Source: Dimorphilus gyrociliatus (taxonomy: Eukaryota; Annelida; Polychaeta; Dinophilidae). From it: a stretch of 64,000 bases of DNA. A program made the translations under genes and the position numbers. The stretch's first letter is position 1; every line of letters begins with the position of its first letter. Shown here in pieces: positions 48,844-61,804 of the stretch. The DNA lies in assembly GCA_904063045.1 (NCBI GenBank), contig CAJFCJ010000008.1, forward strand, positions 1,488,001-1,552,000, read 5' to 3'. The notes beneath the pieces were generated by a model that did no database searches, had not been told where the DNA came from, and was given only the letters and a program-made list of their open reading frames with translations.

Positions 48844-51241
48844 AGCGACTAATAGTGATGCATACCCCCTTACCTAAATATTTGACATTTCCATGAAGAA
48901 TAGTATATAAAGTGTCAAAAAAATTTGCTATGATAAGCTTGCGAGAATTAAAATGAAAAGATTGATTAATATGTCCGAACCTGAAAGGACACTAATGACT
49001 AATATAATTTAGGTGATAGTAAACTAATTAATTAGTGGAAGCCTACAATACAGCGTAAAACGTAAACGACAAAAGTATTGGATACAGATTTAATCTGTTA
49101 TTCCAATAGGTAGACTGTTTTACTTTCTATGATAGAAGCTGTTCTCCTCATACACTATATAGCATATCTTTCAAAATATTTCCTAGCTTATTTCAAAATT
49201 TAATAATTGTCTTGTTAATCCATTTTCAAAAGGTGATTTTGAGTTTGCCAATCAACTTTTAATACTGCATAAAGAAGTTGTTTGATTCGATGTAAATATT
49301 TCCCACGATTTTCCAATTCGAGACTACATTTATATACTGTATACTGTAACAAATTCGCTCTCTCTTTATTAAATTTTTCTGTCAGCTTATTACCCTTTTA
49401 ATATCTTATGACGTTTAATAGGAAAATAACGCCGAATTTAGATATGGAAAAACAAGGCCTGTTTTAAAAGGTCACAGTCTTCGTTAACCTTTATTTTTGC
49501 GAATACTACAATATTTTTGAAAAGCAAAAAAGGCTCTTAAATTATAGAAGTTCAAAATGGTATTCTGAAGATAGATTGGTATTGCTACACCGTGTTTGAA
49601 TAAATAATCAACGAGTGCTCATTTTACTGTTAAATTTCGTGATTTATTTAAGAAGTACACATGCTCATATCCATCTATGAATTGTACATTTTAAAGCTTT
49701 ATAATAGCTCTAAATAGTATTTTATCGAAATTAAAAAAGAATATGCTAGAAAGCTGCAGAATGTTCGATTTTTCCTTTTAGCTCCTCACGTTCATCATTT
49801 CTTTCAATTAACAATTTTAAAAGATGATGAGAAGAAAAATGATGTGTACGAAGTGAGGAGGTAACTTAAACTATCAGGTTTTCAGATAAAACAGTCCACA
49901 TGTCACAACATATATGATTCATCTATTGTTAACATGAAATTACTGGTGATGTACTCGGAAAGTTTCGCCCTTTTCAGTGCATTATAATTATATATATCAC
50001 ACTTTTTTTATTTGGAAAAAAGTATACAATATTATGTTTATAGCTGAAAAAATTATATCTGCTACAATAAATCATATTTCTTTTAAGTATGAAAGTATAG
50101 GATAGTAATAGATTGTTTCGTCAATAGGATTCTTTACCCCTTGCTGACTAAATAACAATAAATCAACTTTAATATAGATCAAGTTTATCCGAAGGCAGTC
50201 GGAAATACAGAAAAATACATATATCTTAAGCTCTAACCTCATATCTATATAGAATATATGACAGGTTTTTGGAATGAAAAATTTATTAAGATCTTTATTC
50301 TTTAATAAAAACAAAATATAAATACAAGTTACTATTTTGCAAAGCACTATTTAATGTTTGCTATTTATTGCCCTTTTATAGAATATTCCATTTCCAAGAT
50401 GTCTAATTCCTGCCACATTTGCCTAAAGGTTTACCTTGGAAAGGAAAAAAAATTTCCCGTCTTTTATTGAGATTAATGACAAATTTATGTCACTATCTAA
50501 TGCAGTAATACGGAACACGATGTAATGTCCTTGAACTAAGTGGGTATGGAATAATAGTGTAATAATTATAGGCATTTGTAAATAAACTCTTTTACTCTAT
50601 TTAAAATCAATACTTCCCAGGGTAAACTCTCATATTCTCTAGTCTTTTCCTAAACTATTATTTAATACCTAAAACTACAAATAAGGTGGATTTACTCGAT
50701 GACCTTTCTCTTTTTAATTGCAAAATCGTTTCGTTTCGCTTTCAACCGCATGATCTGGATACTCCTAAAAGGGCAAACTGACATAGTTAATGTGTCACTT
50801 CTCTTCGGTTTAGCTTTTGCCACGCATGTCGCATTACATCTGGCCTCTTGAAGAAGCCTCCAGTTAAGACAGCAACGGAAAGCTATTCTAAAAAAAAGTC
50901 CACTTGTTCTTTTATCGAGCAATTTATTTTAAATACATCTCCTATTGCTGTCTGTATTTTCATGATACACGCAAGGACGGTAGAGTTTCAAGAACAAGAT
51001 ATCTAAATGTTGCGTAACGATATAGTTCCTGCTTGTCCGAAAAGTCACGCCTATAAAAATCTACTTTAATAGCTAAGAAACAGCGAAGCGTCGACAGCGT
51101 CACCACTCAGTGCATAATGCTAATGCCGTTCACAAACATGGCAGCGTTGTAAAACGCCGCAATATTGCAGTTGTTTTCGAACAACTGCATTATTTTGATT
51201 ATAATTAGCTAGTTTTTTCCGTTTAAAAGCTTCTCTTCAGT
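48844..51241. other. Intergenic, SYT17 upstream region
   Basis: The first 1.8 kb is A/T-rich with an inverted repeat at 49782-49860. From about 50690 the base composition becomes less A/T-rich, and 51000-51241 looks like a promoter and 5' leader: it holds a four-codon ATG...TAA frame at 51138-51152 and a perfect 10-bp hairpin with a TTCG loop at 51166-51189. A 76-codon frame on the minus strand at 50692-50922 has no support beyond being open. Confidence 0.4.
51166..51189 (+). promoter_or_regulatory. Perfect hairpin with TTCG tetraloop upstream of SYT17-like start
   Basis: TGCAGTTGTT and AACAACTGCA are exact reverse complements separated by TTCG, ending 52 nt before the ATG at 51242. In RNA this would be a stable UUCG-capped stem; in DNA it is a near-palindrome with a TTCGAA centre. 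Whether it lies in the transcript is unknown. Confidence 0.5.
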
Positions 51242-54200
51242 ATGGCTGCTAAGCAGGTAAAAGATATCGATTATTCGGAATATAACGAGGAGGATGTGAG
51301 TGAAAATATGGTACGTGTGTTAAATTGTTAATTTTTCTTACCAAAATAGCTAAGCTACTAGTATTATTTAAAAATTTAGAATCTTTCTATACTCTTAGTT
51401 GTGTCTGGTAGCTAGTTTTATTCTTAAGCCAATATCGTAATTTTTACCTTCAGGCAAGGTGTTATGATTTAATCAGGCACAATTTCCATTTAACCATTTG
51501 ATAGACGAGAGGAAAGCAGTAGATTTGTGTCGCAAGAATCAATAATAGACAACTTCCAATCTACCATCACTGTTTTTTTCTATTTTTCTCAATGTTTTTT
51601 AGAAGGAAAATGCAAGTAGACGTCCAACTGGAAGTCACACTAGCGGGTCAGTAACTGCTAGGCTTATAGCATCATTATGCGGTCCAGGAGGTAAGTTATA
51701 TTGGAAGGAAATTTGCTACTTTCTTAGGCCTAATATTAGTTTGTTAATACATCACGCCTGATAGACGACGACATTTTGCCCGCAGATTGAATGCAATTTT
51801 GTCTAGATTGTGCCTGTCTTATCTAGCGTAACTGTCAGACTATAGGCTTAATTGATTGTTGTAAAAAAGTCTATAGGATGAAATCGTGCGAAAACTTAAC
51901 CATAAGTTCCCATGATATTAAAAGTGATACTCTTAAATAAGTTGACAAATACTTCTAACTTTTGGCTATTTGTTATCATCACTCCAGAAGGAAAGGTATA
52001 ACAGATTTTCCTTTGGTACTTGATGGAGAACTGTTAAGTACACACTATTTTCATAACCTTAGCAACAGTGTACATAAACTGAACAATAAACCATATTTAA
52101 ATATAGTCACTATTTATATATCCCATTCATATATGCATCCAGTCATCTATTCAAAAATTACATATTGTCCTTTAAACTTTTTAACATTTTTAACAAACTA
52201 TGTTTCGAAACTTATTACCCTAATGGTAAAATACATTACGGCCGGTAGAGAATAGGAAACAGAAAAAAAGAATAAATGTAGGATAAAACCCTGCATTTTC
52301 CTCGATTTCTCTCTCTCTCTTCTCTACTTGAACGATTATTGATAATCAATTTTTATTTAAGTATATCATCCTATAATAAGGTATTTTTATAGTATAGACT
52401 AGCTAAAAAGATAACTTAGAAAATGTAGGAAAAAAACAAGGACGAGTCGTGTTTGTTAAATTGATATCATGTTAACGTTTATTTTAGTTAGTTGAAGGAT
52501 TTAGAGGGAGTATAAAGTATAATCTATGCTAGAGAAATACATATTTCTTTTTTATAAAAATGTTTATATCTGTGTCGTATGCGGTCCATTTTTTACATCT
52601 GTGACTAATTCGGGGATTAATCTGATTTTTGTTCGCGTCTTATAAATTTGGCTTTGTAAGGCGAAGACACTACCACTCCCATGAAAAGGAACTTTCTTGC
52701 ATCGTATTCCGGTAATTTATTTTCCTTTTCGGGTTCTACTTTATAATTTTGTATAATGCCTGTTATAAATAGAAACAGTCGATTCTTAGCCATTGGTTTT
52801 GCTAAACAAATTCTCCTTCCAGCTCCGAAAGGTAGAAGGCTGTTTGTTTTTAAAAAAAATGAGTAGCAAATCTATTTACTAGTAGAGTATCTCAAATTCT
52901 TACTGCTTCCTCAAGTAATGACCGGTGTCTACTACTTTTCCTTCTTCATTTAAAAATCGCTCGGGTCGGAAATTCCAGGGATCGCCCCAAATTTCTTCAT
53001 CATGATGGAGACCCCAAATATTGGGCCATATCTACTTGACAAAAATTTAAAAGTGTATGGTTAGCATATTATATAATAAACCTGTGTGCCTTTTTTAAGC
53101 TGATAGCCGTCTAAATCCATGTCACGGTCAGTTTCGTGAGGTAAGGCGAATGGTACGACAGTTGTGTATCTGAGTAATTCTAAAACACAAGCTTCCGAAT
53201 ACGGCATATTTTTTTTATCTTCAAGACAAGGCATTCTAGAATGTCCGACAGCTTCACTAACTTCTTGAAAAATCCTTTTCTCTATTTGAGGGTGATTAAG
53301 CAGTATTGGCAAAAAATTATACATTGAAGACGATGTCGTGGAAAATCCTGTATCGTATTTGTTTAGCTATAAATTTTGTATATTGTTATAATGGATCCTT
53401 ACCAGCTAAAATTATTGATTGAAGTGTCTTACAGAAGGAAGCCCGGCTATATTGAAAAGACGATTTCATTAATTGAGAATACATACTATCTATTGCACCA
53501 GAAATCTCATCCTTGTTTTTTTCATCTTGATTCATTAGCTAGAGAAGCGATAATAAATTACAAACTAAACAAAAACTGAGGGAGAGCAAGGAGCTAGAAC
53601 AAATAATTAAAGAACACTTACAAATCGCTGATCGATAACTTTATTCCAAAATGCGCAAACATTTCTTTCATAATCGCAAATTTTTTTATATGCTTTATAT
53701 CCGAAATATTTTAACCAAGGAAAAAGTTCCAAAAGCAGTGCCTTGGAGCCAAATGTAACTTCAACAAACTGTATACTCATTTTGGTTATTTGTGAAATCT
53801 CTTCTTCACTCAGCTCTTGATTTAAAAGCTGCGTAATATACATTTCTCTAATTTTAAAATATATTTTTTAAAAGGTGTATATTTACCATGGAATAGACTA
53901 TGTCTGCTAATAAGTATTGTATCTTGTCATTTATATCTACAGCCTTGCCATTAGCATTTGACAAATATGTAAAAAATTTATTTATAGATCTCATTGTCAA
54001 TGATTCCACTGTCTCCATTCCATCGCCATAGTGTTTAAAAGACTTTAAACAAATTTTTTTTAGCTCTCTAAACTTTTCATCGTCATTCATTGCAGTAATA
54101 CCGGGTTCTTTCTTATATAATATACCTAACCTGTTAGATAAATATCTCGAAGAAAATCCGTCTTGTTTCGTTACAAAGACCTCGTGAATTAATTTTAGCC

Positions 54201-57200
54201 CAGAAACCAAAACAATGTCTGAACCCATTAGGTTAAAACGACACAAGTTGCCGTATTTCCTGGCGTAATTTGCCAATTCTAGATGCATCTTCTCCTTTTT
54301 TATACTAAAAGCTATGCCGACGAGGGGTAAGCCCTTAGGTCCTGGTATTCTTTTACCACCTTTGAACTTTTCTAATAAAAAATAAGCCACCAAAAGACTA
54401 ATCAAAGATATAGTTAGCTTTATTGAAAGATCGATGGATAACCATTTCAAGAAGCTACAATTGAATATTGAAAAAAGTAGAATTAATTAGACGAAGTAAT
54501 ATTCATATAAGAAATCATAAAAGCTCACTCATTAAACACAATCATTTCGCACAATAATTGATGCACTGAAATTGTACAAGGTGTAAACCTTGTCCTAAAT
54601 ATCACTGAGAGTACATATATCAGATAAAGACTATTCAATACTACATCCTCATATGACTTTTAAATTATTCAAGCGTATCAATACGAAAATGCTAATCGGG
54701 GGCAAATTACAATTATGGTAATATCCCTGAAACCAAAAAAATAAAATATGCTATTTAAAATAGCAACGAAAATAGACGAATTAATATGCATATAGCAGAA
54801 ATACTTTGAAATTTTTTCGACATTAAAAGTAGGCTATAAATATTGATAAGTAGTTAATATGAACTATTCCTCTTGTTAATTTTTGTGAATATTGTCAATT
54901 ATTTGTCGCACATAAAAGTAGAACAAAGACTGAGAGAAAAGGGACGCACGTATACATTTGTCAATTATTCTTTTGCTACAAATGTTTCGCTTGTCGAGAT
55001 AATATATTTAAAAGTAGGTATTTCTCAAAGGAAAAGATCCCAAAAGCAAATTACTGAAATGTTTTTATTATTATAGCTAGTGACCATGACGATCATTTTC
55101 TAAGAAAATGGAAATAGAATATCACATTAAACTAACATACATGCATATAATAATAACTATTATAAATAAGCGTGTTTACCTAAAAAGTATACATCATAGA
55201 ATATATTTGCTATTGTGGCTGAAAACCCTAATAACTCAGGATTATTTGTTAGCTGCATTATAAAAAAATGTTGTAAAAAGGTGAATAGGTATTAATTAAA
55301 AAATGTTTAACTTTTAATAGCACTCGAACAAGCATGCCAGACTGCAAGTAAAAAATGCTGGACTGCCTGCTGTGACTGGAAATCGTCGCCTCCGCCTAAA
55401 ATCGATAAACGACAGATAGTAGTTTGCACTCAACCCTTAAAAAGATCAGACTCTGAGAATAGTTTAGCCGTATCTTCGCCAAGAGATAAAGATCGTCGGG
55501 GTTCTAGTTCATCTCATGGTAGCGATGCCACACTTAACTCATTTTCCTATAGGCGCTCATCAGTAACACCAGTTATTGACATGAAACCTATAGAATTTTG
55601 GGCCAATAGAGAGACAGTACAACCTCGTACACCTAGAAGGGGTAGACTACCAAGCGAACCTGAGTTTTCCATCGATAGCATCAAGCCAGATTTATACGAA
55701 GTGAAGGAAGAGGTTAAAAAGGTCCAACCAGATTTAGGGGAAGTTCATGTAAGCCTGCAGTATGAAGTTCCTGCAAATGCCTTAGTTGTTAGAATAATAG
55801 AGGCTAGACATTTGCCTTTACCTGCGTCTATGGACAGAGCTGATCAAGCTCATAGTAATCCATATGCAAAACTATACGTTCTACCAGATACGAAAAATGC
55901 ACAACAGACTGGAGTTCAAAGAAAAACCCAAGATCCAAAATGGGGCGATACATTTACTTTTGAAATGTCATTTCAGGATGCTCAAAAGGGAACTCTGCAT
56001 ATATCTGTTAGAGATTTTGATAAGTTTTCGAGACATTGCGTAATTGGTCATGTAAATCTGCCCTTGGATTCAATGAATTTGCTTAAGGGTGGCCATTTGT
56101 GGAAAGCTTTGATTCCAAGCCATTTGGTAAGCTTATTTCTTTAATATATTAGTATAATATTTTTGCAGGCTCCAGTAATAAAAACATGAAGTTTCTACAA
56201 ATCGGTGTAGAAATAAAATTACTCTTAGCAGTTGTTGGGAATTATCATTAGAAAGGCTATAAAAATAGCTACAAAGGAATAAAAAGAGGTAAGGGAAGAG
56301 ATAGTATAAGGGAAAAGAGCAAGCTAGTGATGGAGAAAAGGTAGTGAATATAAAAAAATATGTTTTTTTAAAAGAGCAAAATATTAAAGAACAAATCAAA
56401 GATTTTTTAAAAGTTCTTCAAGCAGCCAAATTAAAAAGTATTTGATTAAGAAAAAGTTACGTCTTTTAACCTAAAAGATACTAAATTTTGTAGTTCCCGT
56501 TACCTAAACCTATATTGTTAAATGTGTACTTTTTATTACTTTGCAAAACCTCTAGGCTTCGTGGCCATATATCAATTGACGAGGGGAAAACAATTAACGA
56601 ATAACAAAGTACTTCCGTTCCCTGGTGATTAACTGTGATAAAAAGACATCTTGGCTTAATTCAAAATTTCTTACTGAAGTGTCACATATATTATACATAC
56701 AAATGAGAGTACTACACAAATGAATATATATAGTATACATACTTATAGACTACAGTTTATTTATATAAGTTCAGAGTATCCCTTGCTATTTAATAAATAC
56801 TGCATAATGAAATTATTTCAGATCATCTTATATCCAAATAATAAATTTACATGCAATTCATCTAATAATAATTCATTGAATATATTTATCTTTTAACAAA
56901 AGCATAAATGAATCATATTTGTCTCAACTATAACTATACAATATAATTGAAATTACTTTTTTGCTTTTATTTAACTACTAAAAATTTCTTTTTAATAAAG
57001 TTAGAAAGGAGAGTATTGAATTTATACAGTTAAGGAATGAAACAGAAAGAGAGAACGCTGTGCTGTTCTAGTAATAGGAAACCTAAGAGTTCTCTCTAGT
57101 TCTTATACCTCCATCGCAGCATCATTTTAAATTATATATAAAAAGAAAAGCAATATAAAGTGTTCAGTGTTACTTTTGCTACACATGTGAGAATTCAGTT

Positions 57201-57887
57201 AACTGATGCCTATATTTATACAGTATATATACAGTATATAAATTTATACAGTGTATACTAATATATATACATATTACACACACGTAAATTTTACTGTATA
57301 TATATACAGTAAATATATATATATTATACTTGAATACCCCTTTAAAACTGATTTTCGTCATTATTTCCGATAAATTAATTATTAATTATGAATAATTCTT
57401 GATTTATCAGGATAAACCGGACATTGGGGAGCTATTACTCTCATTGTTATATATTCCAAGTGCTGGTAGATTGAGCATCGACGTTATAAAGGCCAAACAA
57501 CTTCTACAGACGGATTTAGTTGGTGGATCGGATCCTTTTGTAAAAATTACTTTGCTTAATCATGAAAAACCAGTAAAAACCAAAAAAACATCTATGATAA
57601 AGAATACGATAGATCCAGTTTTTAACGAGAATATTACATTTACAGTCGGACCGGAATCAATAGACTCAACGAGCCTAGTGATTACAGTATGGGATTATAA
57701 TAGTAAAAGTAAGGATGATTTGGTTGGTAGAATTGTAATTGGAAAACATTCAAATAGTGGAAGAGCTGAAGGAGCTCATTGGAATAAGATGATGCAATGT
57801 CAAAGGCAACCTGTGGCCCAATGGCATTCCCTACATCCTAAGGAGATCTGCGATCGATCTGCTCCAATCTCAGCAACTATTTTATGA
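51242..57887 (+). CDS. SYT17: SYT17 (B/K)-type double-C2 protein
   Basis: Exons 51242-51310, 51603-51690, 55321-56126 and 57411-57887 join in phase to 479 residues, close to vertebrate SYT17. In place of a transmembrane helix the N-terminal half has a cysteine cluster ([15 protein letters not shown]), the expected palmitoylation anchor of this subfamily, then a serine-rich linker and [10 protein letters not shown], a conserved SYT17 block. C2A (about residues 190-320) has [12 protein letters not shown] and [12 protein letters not shown]2B has [26 protein letters not shown] and the AQWHSL end. C2A lacks several Ca2+-ligand aspartates (HSNPYAK where SDPYVK is usual), consistent with Ca2+-independent membrane trafficking. 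The first two exons rest on phase and splice consensus only. The 3.6 kb intron 2 hosts a P450 gene on the other strand. Confidence 0.85.
51691..55320 (+). other. SYT17-like intron 2, hosts a nested gene
   Basis: Bounded by GGAG|gtaagt and ttttaatag|CACT. Its middle (52617-54450) is a complete set of P450 exons on the opposite strand; the flanks hold nothing recognisable. The plus-strand frames at 51962-52255 and 53376-53579 are chance or antisense. Confidence 0.7.
52617..54450 (-). CDS. Microsomal CYP2-clan cytochrome P450, nested; possible frameshift
   Basis: Six exons: 53887-54450, about 53622-53846, 53403-53538, 53082-53347, 52904-53031 and 52617-52839, roughly 513 residues. An N-terminal membrane anchor ([15 protein letters not shown]) is followed by the proline hinge [11 protein letters not shown]. 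The I-helix reads [10 protein letters not shown], the K-helix ExxR is ELLR, PERF lies before the meander, and the heme loop is [14 protein letters not shown] with its cysteine. This places it in the CYP2 clan: ER-bound, electrons from P450 reductase, substrate unknown. Exons 2-6 join in phase. Exons 1 and 2 do not: only about 40 nt separate them, with a gtaaat donor but no AG acceptor in the needed phase, and reading through meets a stop. So this allele may be broken, or use an unusual splice. Confidence 0.8.
56127..57410 (+). other. SYT17-like intron 3
   Basis: A/T-rich intron between the two C2 domain exons, ending in a cluster of TATACAGTATA-type palindromes at 57211-57325. No nested exon seen. 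Confidence 0.7.
57211..57325. repeat. Cluster of TATACAGTATA / TACTGTATA palindromes
   Basis: Repeated ACAGTATATATACAGTATATA units and their reverse complement in an otherwise TA-rich stretch. The same unit recurs at many places in the window. Confidence 0.85.
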
Positions 57888-60659
57888 GAAAAAACAAAAC
57901 TGCTTATAACTTTAATTGTTGTATATAAATACTAAAAGAAAAGAAGATAGTTTGTCAGTTAGAATGAAAGAAAGAAAGAAATGAGTACCATAAGATGGAG
58001 AAGAACCAGTTTTACATATGATTATTTACTTTGTCGTCTAAGTGAACTTTAAAATACTTATGTAAATTTCACTTGACGTGCCTGTATAATGAACCCAAGT
58101 GGATATGATAACATAAAGTTTATATATATATTGTATAATTGGTTAATAAATGTTTTGTCAACACAATAGACAAGTGAAAACCACTTGGCAATTAGTGTGG
58201 TTTTGAAGATTTAATTGTGAAAAAAGAAGCAAAATTGAGTTAAAATAATTTCTATGTTTGATTATTATAATTTAAAAAATTTTCTGTTTATGTCCTGTTA
58301 TATATTATGTTATAAATTGATAAATGAGTTAATTAACTTCGAATATGGAACCTGCAGGAACACTTCTGAAACAAGAAAATATTGAGTTTTTTCTTCTCTT
58401 TGCACAATTATTATTAAAAATGTAATTTACAGATATGAATGTTCCCCAATACGTATTTGTCAAATTTCAATGTTCAAATGATAGATAATGAAAAAGATGT
58501 TTATCTAAATCGATGTTTTATCTGTTCGTTATAAAGTTTCCTATAATATACCTATGTCACGAAAACTGATAATGAAAACGGACTATTGTATCAGACAAGG
58601 CAATTCGCTGTTGCATATAAATTTGTTTCTATAGTAACAAACTTAATTAGACACCTTATCTGCTTGATGACTCTTAGTTTTAGCAAGTATTATAGTACGA
58701 TAAGGGGTTTCTCGTTTCTCTCTCCCTCGCTCTACCACTTTTTTTCAGAGTCTTCCTTCTCCACATTCTGAAGAAAATTCGTTTCACACTTCTGAACTCT
58801 CTTTAAAAATTACTGTACGTCTTAGAATAAGTTCCTATAGTAATAATGAGAAAAAACCCATTATTACCTTATATATTATTTAATTTTAATGAATAAATAT
58901 ATACTGTATAATAAAAAGAAAAGAGAATGCAAGATATGATTTTTCTTATCTACTTTTCCCGCTATTATAAGTTTGCGTGAAAGTGCAATCCCTTTCCTTC
59001 TTCTCTTGATTATTCTCTGTGTTAATTAAGGAGATTATATTTTTTATCCAGTTTAAATACTTTATAAAAGGAATAATAATAAGATATTAGATGTTACGCA
59101 CTCGTTAAATTTTTAAAATAAAATCACTAGATAGCCATTCAAACCAATAATTCTTAATAAATAATTTATTAGATTAAATAGTGCATTGTTTTAATATTGA
59201 ACCCTTACAAGTATTTCTAAAAAAAGTGACAAAGGCGCCATCTTTTGGTTTTTTTCTGTTTAAAATTCTACGCATTCAAAAAACAGATGTTAAAACTTAT
59301 AGTTTTTTTGTTAGCAATAAACTGCTAATTATAATAAAGATGAATATTTTTTTCCTTCAGCTGTATTTTAAGAAGTTGTGTTTTCTTTCTTAATCAAAGT
59401 AAAATATTACTATTGAACTACTATTGATTAGTGTAGGAAAATATCGATTTATTTATAGTATTAATTATTGAAGACAGTGAATCAATAATAACTGGTACGA
59501 CAAAATTGAACTTTATGTAAATGTTAGCAAAAACAAAGAAGGGAAACAATAGATTATTTTCGCTTAGAGCTGACATCTTAAACGATAAAAGAAGAGAGTT
59601 TATACATGCATATGTGTGTGATAGAGGGAGAGAGACATAGAGAAGGTAGAAAATGACTGTCATTCAATGATTATTAACAAAAAAGTGTCTTTATTTTCTC
59701 TAAAAAGAAAACTTAATTCCTGCTATTCATACTTCTTTTGTCCTCTAATTTTTCATTTCTTCTTAAATTCTTTTTTTTTAAATGCCTAGTTTAAAAACTA
59801 AATTGATATTTCATAGTATATTGTATTGAAATGTGCATACATTTTATATACTCTATATGTAGTGACAATGTTCTTTGCTGCTTTTGATCATATATGAGCT
59901 TAGTTTCTTAAGTAATATTTTAACAAAATTTTCTTTCTCTTGGATAAATTTACTTAAAAATCTTATAGAAGCTAATCTTTAATGTAAATTATATGTCTAT
60001 TTGGACAATTAACAAATATTGCATTATACTAATAGCAATTAGTCAGTGTCATTGTTTGTCTGAAATAGAGAGGGTAAAAGCCCCAAAAGATCTTTACAAA
60101 AACAAATAAAGTATGATATTTAAGAGATTAAAACAGTCGATTACTAAGAAGCCGAAAAGGATAAATGAATTAGCAATACATTAGAAGTAATAAAAGAGAG
60201 AATATATGAAAGAGAGTGGGTGACAATATCATGAAATGAATAATATTTTCTTCCGTTAGAACTAAACTGATGAATAAAAGATAAACTATAAAGCGGGAAA
60301 TTATAATTATAGAAATGTATGGATTAATTTACTGGAACATTTTTAGAACACAACTTAGAGTATATTACCAAGTGTTAATTAAGACCGTGGATCTGGTGAA
60401 ATCTCTCAATAATTAACTTGAAAGTTACAATGGCCTTGCAATGATTTTATACTTTTCCAGTACACATGGCGATATACATGCTAATTAAGTGAGCAAAATA
60501 TAATGAAATATATTGAAAATAATATAGTAAAAGCATGTACTGTATCATATTTCAGTAAATACCATATGTCACTTTACTAAGATTAATACTTAAGTAACAT
60601 TTCAGATGCATAACTCAATTCAAATTCAAAATTAAATTATCTAAGTTTTGTTTAGTATC
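57888..60659. other. Convergent intergenic interval
   Basis: 3' flanks of the SYT17-like gene and the fibrinogen-related gene. Frames at 58586-58771, 59181-59393 and 59421-59663 are low complexity without splice context. No gene seen. Confidence 0.45.
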
Positions 60660-61804
60660 TTAGTTTTTTAACGTATATTTTATTTTCATAGTTGCCGATG
60701 TATAGCTGTTGTAGGAAATTTTAATTTCATCTCCGATTAACGTATCGCATTTGCGGTCAAATTCTCCATGCCAGAAGTATCCATTGTAACAATATCCATA
60801 TGAGAGTGTGTAGTCAACAAATTTATATCCAGCTTTAATGGGACCGTCACCCACACCACCTATCTCATACTGGGTTTTAGAGTTACCGATTGAAAAGTTG
60901 TCCACTACGTAGGTTTTCACTTCACCATTTGTGTCGGTTACAGTTGTGAAAAGAGTTGCTTTATAAAGGGAATTGGACATAGTGAGTTGACTCATTTTTT
61001 CTAAACCTAACCAAAAATCTTTTTCCAAATTTCCGAAACCATCCACATAATTTGTATACGTTTTACTCCAAAAATAACTATTTGTATTTTTGGTTCTTCT
61101 CATGAAGACAGTCCAAGATGCTAATTTATCAGATAAATCACAATATACCAATATCTTATCCATTATTTCAACTTGATATAGACTTTTTAACTCCGTTTTA
61201 ACATGTTTATTATCTAGCAAAATAATTAAAAAGAAAATTTTAAAGATCTCCTACAATAATGAGCAAATAAACAATATTTTACCTTTTATTTTCGTTTTTA
61301 CTAAAAAGCCAGCGGATTTTATTGGAGCTATTTCATAAATACCGCTTTTGGTATTCTTAGTCTTACTAACATCTTGACAATCTGTCAATATTTTTTTGCA
61401 ATTGTAATAGTTTATTTATATACTATTAAAAACTTTTTTTTAAATTACAATGTACTAACTAGCATATAGAATATGAAATTTTCCGTTCTTTGCGCAAGTA
61501 CTGTTACAGTCGAAGGAAAGTTGAGGTTTATTTAGATTTGGTACTGTTTTTATTAAATCAGTGACCTCCTTCTCTAAATCTTTTATGGTTTTTGTCAAAT
61601 TTTCATATTTCTGAATACTTTTTTTAATGAGAAAAAGTTTGTTTCAAGAAACAGAAAACAAATATGGTTTACTTACAAATTATCTGAGCACTTCTTGATA
61701 AGATTTCTTTTGGGAAAGATAAAACTATAGGTGCATGTTTCTGTAGAATAAACACCTTCTTTAACGAAAATTATTAAAAATGTAATTATCAAAATTTTAT
61801 ACAT
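60660..61804 (-). CDS. Secreted fibrinogen-related (FReD) protein with coiled coil
   Basis: Exons 61677-61804, 61460-61617, 61283-61381 and 60660-61213 join in phase to 312 residues. Exon 1 is a signal peptide (MYKILIITFLIIFVKEG); exon 2 a short coiled-coil stretch (NLTKTIKDLEKEVTDLIKTV), probably for oligomerisation. The fibrinogen domain starts at NCQDVSK...SGIYEI, then LVYCD, SWTVFMRR and GFGNLEKDFWLGLEKMSQLT, all standard FReD landmarks. The C-terminal third is divergent: the usual DxDND calcium loop and the WWYNxC segment are not recognisable; instead there is YGYCYNGYFWHGEFDRKC. Invertebrate FReDs are often lectin-like recognition proteins in haemolymph; binding here is unknown. Confidence 0.88.

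Noticed and set aside
50072-50347. 91-codon minus-strand frame
   Set aside because: Low-complexity Ile/Leu/Phe-rich translation of A/T-rich DNA.
50692-50922. 76-codon minus-strand frame rich in Arg, Lys and Cys
   Set aside because: Composition is slightly unusual but there is no splice context, no family resemblance and a weak start; left unannotated.
51962-52255. 97-codon plus-strand frame in the SYT17 intron
   Set aside because: Does not fit the phase of the flanking exons and lacks protein-like features.
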